From the NCBI RefSeq assembly GCF_004344915.1, contig NZ_SKFG01000009.1, forward strand, positions 62,001-126,000: 64,000 nucleotides of DNA, given 5' to 3'. Under the pieces are notes generated by a model, which saw only the letters and a list, made by a program, of their open reading frames with translations, had not been told where the DNA came from and ran no database searches. Shown piece by piece: positions 60,329 through 64,000 of this stretch. The translations under genes were made by a program, and so were the position numbers. This DNA is from Paenibacillus albiflavus. Its GTDB lineage: Bacteria; Bacillota; Bacilli; Paenibacillales; NBRC-103111. Within the stretch, counting starts at the first letter, position 1, and the number at the start of each line of letters is the position of its first letter.

Positions 60329-60780
60329 ATAGAAGGATAGATCATAACTTTATGCATTTGGAATTTGCTTCGCGTTCAGAGAATGAATCCTTTGCTCGTG
60401 TCGCAGTTGGCGCTTTTATCGCTCAGCTTGATCCGAATATGAATGAGCTTACGGATATCAAAACCGTCGTATCCGAAGCGGTGACGAACAGTATTATCCA
60501 TGGCTACGAGAATCGTACAGATGGCGTTATCTCGATCAGAGCTGAAATTGATCAAGAAAGCGTTAAGATCACGATTGAAGATTATGGTGTGGGGATAGAA
60601 GATCTAGATTCCGCTAGACAGCCGTTATACACTTCTAAACCAGAGCTTGAGCGTTCGGGAATGGGCTTTACGATAATTGAGAATTTTATGGACCATGTAG
60701 AGATCGAATCAAAGATTGGAACTGGTACGAAGATCACGATGACCAAGCGAATAGCCTCTAATCATGCTTTATATAACTAA
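60325..60780 (+). CDS. spoIIAB: Anti-sigma F factor SpoIIAB
   Basis: Serine kinase of the GHKL type that binds SigF and phosphorylates SpoIIAA. 151 residues: N-box [16 protein letters not shown]1 motif [11 protein letters not shown], and G2 [19 protein letters not shown] overlap with spoIIAA gives coupled translation. Confidence 0.96.
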   Translation: MNRRIDHNFMHLEFASRSENESFARVAVGAFIAQLDPNMNELTDIKTVVSEAVTNSIIHGYENRTDGVISIRAEIDQESVKITIEDYGVGIEDLDSARQPLYTSKPELERSGMGFTIIENFMDHVEIESKIGTGTKITMTKRIASNHALYN

Positions 60781-60817
60781 GTTTTACTATACTGCGTAAA
60801 CTTGAGAGGATAAATCT

Positions 60818-61573
60818 ATGGAAGTTGATTTGAAACACGGATCGCATAGCTATTTGGACGATGGTGAAGTAAAAAGGCTGATTGCGCTTAGTCAGTCTGG
60901 TGATAGAGTGGCTAGAGAGACGCTTGTCGGATGTAACGTCAGGTTGGTCTGGTCCGTAGTTCAACGCTTCCTCAATAGGGGCTATGAAGCAGAGGACTTG
61001 TTCCAAATTGGCTGCATCGGGCTGCTGAAATCAGTTGATAAATTTGATCTTTCTTATGAAGTGAAATTCTCGACCTATGCTGTGCCGATGATCATTGGTG
61101 AGATTCAGCGATTCTTGCGGGATGATGGCACGCTTAAGGTCAGCCGATCGCTGAAGGAGCTAGCGAATAAAGTTCGTAAGATGAAGGATGAGCTATCCAA
61201 AACTCTTGGAAGATTACCTACGCTGAATGAGGTTGCGGAACAGCTTGGCATTACGCCAGAAGAGGTTGTCTTTGCTCAAGAGGCGAATAAACCACTTTCT
61301 TCGATTCATGAGACTGTGTTCGAGAATGATGGAGATCCAATCACGTTGATGGATCAAATTGCGGATGAGTCTCAGGAAAAATGGTTCGATAAGCTGGCAT
61401 TAAATGAAGCAATCGGTGGATTATCGGAGCGTGAACGTTTAATCGTGTATCTCAGGTATTACCGAGATCAGACGCAATCAGAAGTTGCTGCAAGACTAGG
61501 TATATCACAGGTACAAGTATCGAGGCTGGAGAAGAAAATATTGCAATTAATCAGGGACCAGATTGCTCAATGA
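60818..61573 (+). CDS. sigF: RNA polymerase sigma factor SigF
   Basis: First forespore-specific sigma factor. 251 residues: region 2 (YEAEDLFQIGCIGLLKSVDKFD, FSTYAVPMIIGEIQRFLRDDG), region 3 (GRLPTLNEVAEQLGI) and region 4 (LSERERLIVYLRYYRDQTQSEVAARLGISQVQVSRLEKK). ATG behind TTGAGAGGATAAATCT. A terminator overlaps the stop. Confidence 0.97.
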   Translation: MEVDLKHGSHSYLDDGEVKRLIALSQSGDRVARETLVGCNVRLVWSVVQRFLNRGYEAEDLFQIGCIGLLKSVDKFDLSYEVKFSTYAVPMIIGEIQRFLRDDGTLKVSRSLKELANKVRKMKDELSKTLGRLPTLNEVAEQLGITPEEVVFAQEANKPLSSIHETVFENDGDPITLMDQIADESQEKWFDKLALNEAIGGLSERERLIVYLRYYRDQTQSEVAARLGISQVQVSRLEKKILQLIRDQIAQ

Positions 61574-61588
61574 GCGATCTGGTTTTTT
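61558..61588 (+). terminator. Intrinsic terminator of spoIIA operon
   Basis: Stem CCAGAT-GCTCA / TGAGC-ATCTGG with a single mismatch and six T residues, overlapping the sigF stop. Confidence 0.85.
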
Positions 61589-61690
61589 GTATTATAGAAT
61601 TTATAACATTCGTGTCATAAATTCTAAGTAATACCTTAAGAAATGCACCGCTTATACGGACGGTGAAACCATTTCTTCTTGTATGGATAC
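61586..61690 (+). repeat. Dispersed two-hairpin repeat, copy C (sigF-spoVAA)
   Basis: Module 1 TAGAATTTAT (61595-61604) / ATAAATTCTA (61617-61626). Module 2 AAGAAATG (61638-61645) / CATTTCTT (61670-61677): relative to copy A both the left C and the right G are changed, so pairing is kept. GGACGGTGAAACC is shared with copies B and D. Follows the spoIIA terminator directly. Confidence 0.85.
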
Positions 61691-61714
61691 AAACCTTCCT
61701 CTGTTAGCATACTA
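61685..61714 (+). promoter_or_regulatory. Candidate sigma-G promoter of spoVA
   Basis: GGATA (61685-61689), 18-nt spacer, CATACTA (61708-61714), 39 nt before spoVAA. Close to the sigma-G pattern; spoVA is under sigma-G in B. subtilis. Confidence 0.5.
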
Positions 61715-61752
61715 TTCCTGAAATAGGATTGTGAGGGAGGATAGCGAAAATC

Positions 61753-62382
61753 ATGAGTAACACACTTCCGATTCTATACATGCGACTGCGTCGTGTGGTC
61801 CAAATTACTAGAGGTCGAACGGTTAAGCTCAAAGATATTGCCGAACTGGTTACACCTCCAGAATATGAGGATACCTTAGACGACCTGATTATTTATACAC
61901 CGATAAGAAGGGATGGTAATCGCGTTCTTATTGATATGATCCTGATTACCAATCGGATTCGAGAGGTGATCCCAAGCATGCAAATTCAGCTGTTTGGTGA
62001 GCCTCATGTGCTTCTGGAGATTGGGCCAATTAGGCGTCGATCGAGCTTGCCCCTCATTGCACTTGTGTGGGTCGTGTTATTCATTGGCGCAGGATTAACA
62101 ATAATGAATTTCCATGCAGATGTGAGTATGGCAGCTGTCCATAAGCGAATATATGAAATGATTACAGGTCGTTCCGTAGAACGTCCCTTATTGCTGCAAA
62201 TTCCGTATTCTATTGGGATTGGTGTAGGAATGATCCTTTTTTTCAATCATCTCTTTAAGAAAAAATTCAACGAAGAGCCAAGTCCGCTTGAGGTCGAAAT
62301 GTTTATGTACCAAGAAAACGTGAACCAATATGTCATTATGGAGGAGTACCAGAAAAAAAAGGAAAGCGTGAAAGTAAAGTGA
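61753..62382 (+). CDS. spoVAA: Stage V sporulation protein AA
   Basis: Component of the SpoVA dipicolinate channel. 209 residues: N-terminal soluble domain (LPILYMRLRRVVQITRGRTVKLKDIAELVTP), two membrane helices (about 98-115 and 150-168), and a short C-terminal tail. Start behind GAGGGAGGATAGCG. Overlaps spoVAB by four bases. Confidence 0.93.
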   Translation: MSNTLPILYMRLRRVVQITRGRTVKLKDIAELVTPPEYEDTLDDLIIYTPIRRDGNRVLIDMILITNRIREVIPSMQIQLFGEPHVLLEIGPIRRRSSLPLIALVWVVLFIGAGLTIMNFHADVSMAAVHKRIYEMITGRSVERPLLLQIPYSIGIGVGMILFFNHLFKKKFNEEPSPLEVEMFMYQENVNQYVIMEEYQKKKESVKVK

Positions 62383-62798
62383 GTGAATGGTTAGGCGGCA
62401 TTCTTATGATTATCATTGGTTTATCGGGGGGGATTGCTGTAGGAAGCGGGATGGTTGCATTTCTGGTTGTCCTCGACATCATCCCAAGACTTACCCAACT
62501 GACAAGATCTGTAGCTTATTTGCAGCGATATGAAGAGGCAGTGATCGTGGGATCGATTTTTTTTACTTTAACAGATTTCCATGATATGAAGTTCATGCTG
62601 CCTACAATCATTACCTGTATATTTGGCGTATTTGCAGGCTGCTTTGTTGGTATGCTAGCTGCTGCATTAACAGAGGTAGTCAATGTCCTTCCTATCCTCG
62701 CCAAACGAATCGGAATGGAATCCTATATGGTTTGGCTGCTTATGGCAATGGTGATTGGCAAGGTAGCGGGTTCTTTATTTGAATGGTTGTTCTATTAA
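62379..62798 (+). CDS. spoVAB: Stage V sporulation protein AB
   Basis: Small membrane subunit, 139 residues, four helices (IIGLSGGIAVGSGMVAFLVVLDIIPRL at the N terminus). GTG start in a GTGA overlap with spoVAA. Confidence 0.93.
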   Translation: MSEWLGGILMIIIGLSGGIAVGSGMVAFLVVLDIIPRLTQLTRSVAYLQRYEEAVIVGSIFFTLTDFHDMKFMLPTIITCIFGVFAGCFVGMLAAALTEVVNVLPILAKRIGMESYMVWLLMAMVIGKVAGSLFEWLFY

Positions 62799-62812
62799 TG
62801 AGGTGAACATAA

Positions 62813-64000
62813 ATGGAGAAATTAATCGAGCGTATGCGTAAACATAATGCTGAAGATAACAAGTCAGAATGTCCAAAGGCTGCAAATTCAGATCCGATCC
62901 CAGTTAGCATAGACGAGCTAAAAGATGTACTCGGAGAGCGGATCGGCTTTAAGACCTCGTATGATATTAATTTACGCGAAATGGTATTTTGCGGTGCCAA
63001 GACAGCGATATTATGCTTGAACGGACTCTCTAATGATGAGTTAATAACGTTGATGATCGAGAGATTTTCCTATACATCAGAAATACCTGAAGGCATGAGT
63101 TTAACAGATGCCTTCTCTAAGCTGATAATTCCCCATATACAGGTTCAGCCTTTCCGTACACTTACCGAAATAATCGGTGCTGTCTTTACAGGATCGACTG
63201 CAGTTTTCTTTGAGGGAGAAGAAACTGCGCTAATGGTCGATATGAAGAATTACCCAAGTCGGTCGACGGAAGAGCCTGATTTGGAACGTGTAGTTCGTGG
63301 ATCTCGAGATGGATTTGTTGAATCGCTAGTCGTCAATACCTCTCTTGTGAGAAGACGGATTCGTGATCCTAAGCTGCGATTTGAAACCACGAAGGTTGGA
63401 CTACGAACTTCAACGGATGTATGCATCGGCTATATCAAGGATATCGCAGATCCAACACTAGTTAAAGCAATTCACAACCGAATCAACAATATTACTATTG
63501 ATGGGTTGCCCCTTGCTGAGAAGCAGCTTGAGGAAGCGATGATTGAGAAGAGCAGTTGGAGTCCATATCCACTTGTACGATACTCCGAGCGTCCTGATGT
63601 GGTTGCAGCACATTTACTAGAAGGGCATATTACGATATTTGTTGATACTTCACCAAGCGTCATGGTATTTCCAGCAACGTTCTTTCATCATTTGCAACAT
63701 GCCGAAGAGTCGCGTGAAGCGCCGGTGGTTGGTACCTATTTGCGATGGGTCCGATTTATTGGGGTTATGGTCTCCATATTTTTACTTCCATTATGGTACC
63801 TGCTTGTCGTTCACCCTGAGCTTAAACCACCATTCCTGGATTTTATCGGCCCTAAAAAAATGAGTGAAATACCAGTTCTGGTGCAGTTTCTGTTCGCTGA
63901 GTTAGGAATTGATCTGATGCGGATGGCGTCTGTACATACTCCTTCACCATTGGCAACAGCAATGGGTCTTGTTGCAGCTATTCTAATTGGGGATATAGCA
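62813..64000 (+). CDS. spoVAF: SpoVAF/GerA-family germination protein, 3' end outside window
   Basis: Open from the ATG at 62813 (AGGTGAACATAA upstream) to the right edge, 396 residues so far. Matches the GerA/SpoVAF family: soluble N-terminal domain with FEGEETALMVDMKNYPSR, RGSRDGFVESLVVNTSLVRRRI and VGLRTSTDVCIGYIKDIADP, then membrane helices starting about residue 320 (FIGVMVSIFLLPLWYLLVV). In B. subtilis spoVAC, AD and AE lie between AB and AF; here AF follows AB directly. Confidence 0.9.
   Translation, partial: MEKLIERMRKHNAEDNKSECPKAANSDPIPVSIDELKDVLGERIGFKTSYDINLREMVFCGAKTAILCLNGLSNDELITLMIERFSYTSEIPEGMSLTDAFSKLIIPHIQVQPFRTLTEIIGAVFTGSTAVFFEGEETALMVDMKNYPSRSTEEPDLERVVRGSRDGFVESLVVNTSLVRRRIRDPKLRFETTKVGLRTSTDVCIGYIKDIADPTLVKAIHNRINNITIDGLPLAEKQLEEAMIEKSSWSPYPLVRYSERPDVVAAHLLEGHITIFVDTSPSVMVFPATFFHHLQHAEESREAPVVGTYLRWVRFIGVMVSIFLLPLWYLLVVHPELKPPFLDFIGPKKMSEIPVLVQFLFAELGIDLMRMASVHTPSPLATAMGLVAAILIGDIA

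Noticed and set aside
1-64000. CRISPR arrays, tRNA or rRNA genes, insertion sequences with transposase, prophage genes
   Set aside because: None was seen: no regularly spaced repeats, no transposase or integrase coding sequence, and no tRNA-like cloverleaf recognised by eye.

Overview
The window looks like a chromosomal segment of an endospore-forming, low-to-mid G+C Firmicute, most likely Paenibacillus or a close relative in the Paenibacillaceae. The evidence is a complete spoIIIA operon, spoIVB, spo0A, spoIIM, the spoIIA operon and spoVA genes. Gene order follows Bacillus subtilis (mntR-yqhO-yqhP-yqhQ-yqhR-aroQ-papA-efp, yqhV-spoIIIA-accBC-yqhY, nusB-folD-xseAB-ispA-dxs-tlyA-argR-recN-spoIVB-spo0A, fur-yqzK-deoB-punA-dacF-spoIIA-spoVA). 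TTG and GTG starts behind strong Shine-Dalgarno sites are frequent. The genus is inferred; no rRNA or tRNA gene was seen.

Layout. 1-2.3 kb: metal ABC transporter and CcdA. 2.5-8.1 kb: mntR, patatin-like hydrolase, the yqhP/Q/R group, aroQ, papA, efp. 8.3-11.7 kb: an aspartokinase with an internal beta-subunit start, a DUF441 protein, and the comA-comB sulfolactate pair. 11.9-17.9 kb: yqhV and spoIIIAA-AH, the mother-cell to forespore channel. 18.1-31.1 kb: fatty-acid (accBC), alkaline-shock (yqhY, amaP, DUF2273), folate, exonuclease VII, isoprenoid, arginine-repressor and DNA-repair genes. 31.2-33.6 kb: spoIVB and spo0A, with a sigma-H promoter and three exact 0A boxes in front of spo0A. 33.6-38.3 kb: an AT-rich accessory island. 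38.3-51.1 kb: YitT, a D-amino-acid operon, mannose isomerase and ROK kinase, small unknowns, the branched-chain keto-acid dehydrogenase operon and a tiny prli42-like gene. 51.3-54.2 kb: peptidase, NUDIX and EndoQ-like genes. 54.3-64.0 kb: spoIIM, fur, deoB, punA, a stand-alone CuA domain, dacF, spoIIA-sigF and the start of spoVA.

How it fits together. Many genes serve sporulation. Spo0A and sigma-H switch on spo0A and spoIIA. SigF, SpoIIAA and SpoIIAB set forespore fate. SpoIIM and SpoIIIA act at engulfment, SpoIVB signals from the forespore, ComA/ComB probably make spore sulfolactate, and SpoVA serves dipicolinate uptake and germination.

The least explained content is a dispersed, roughly 105-bp intergenic repeat made of two conserved hairpins. 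Three good copies lie directly after spoIIIAA, spoIVB and sigF; partial copies flank fur and a rearranged one precedes the peptidase gene. The accessory island holds two adjacent genes whose SD-anchored start appears to be AUU, a Met/His-rich micro-protein pair, a ~200-bp imperfect palindrome and a minus-strand 28-residue type I toxin-like gene.
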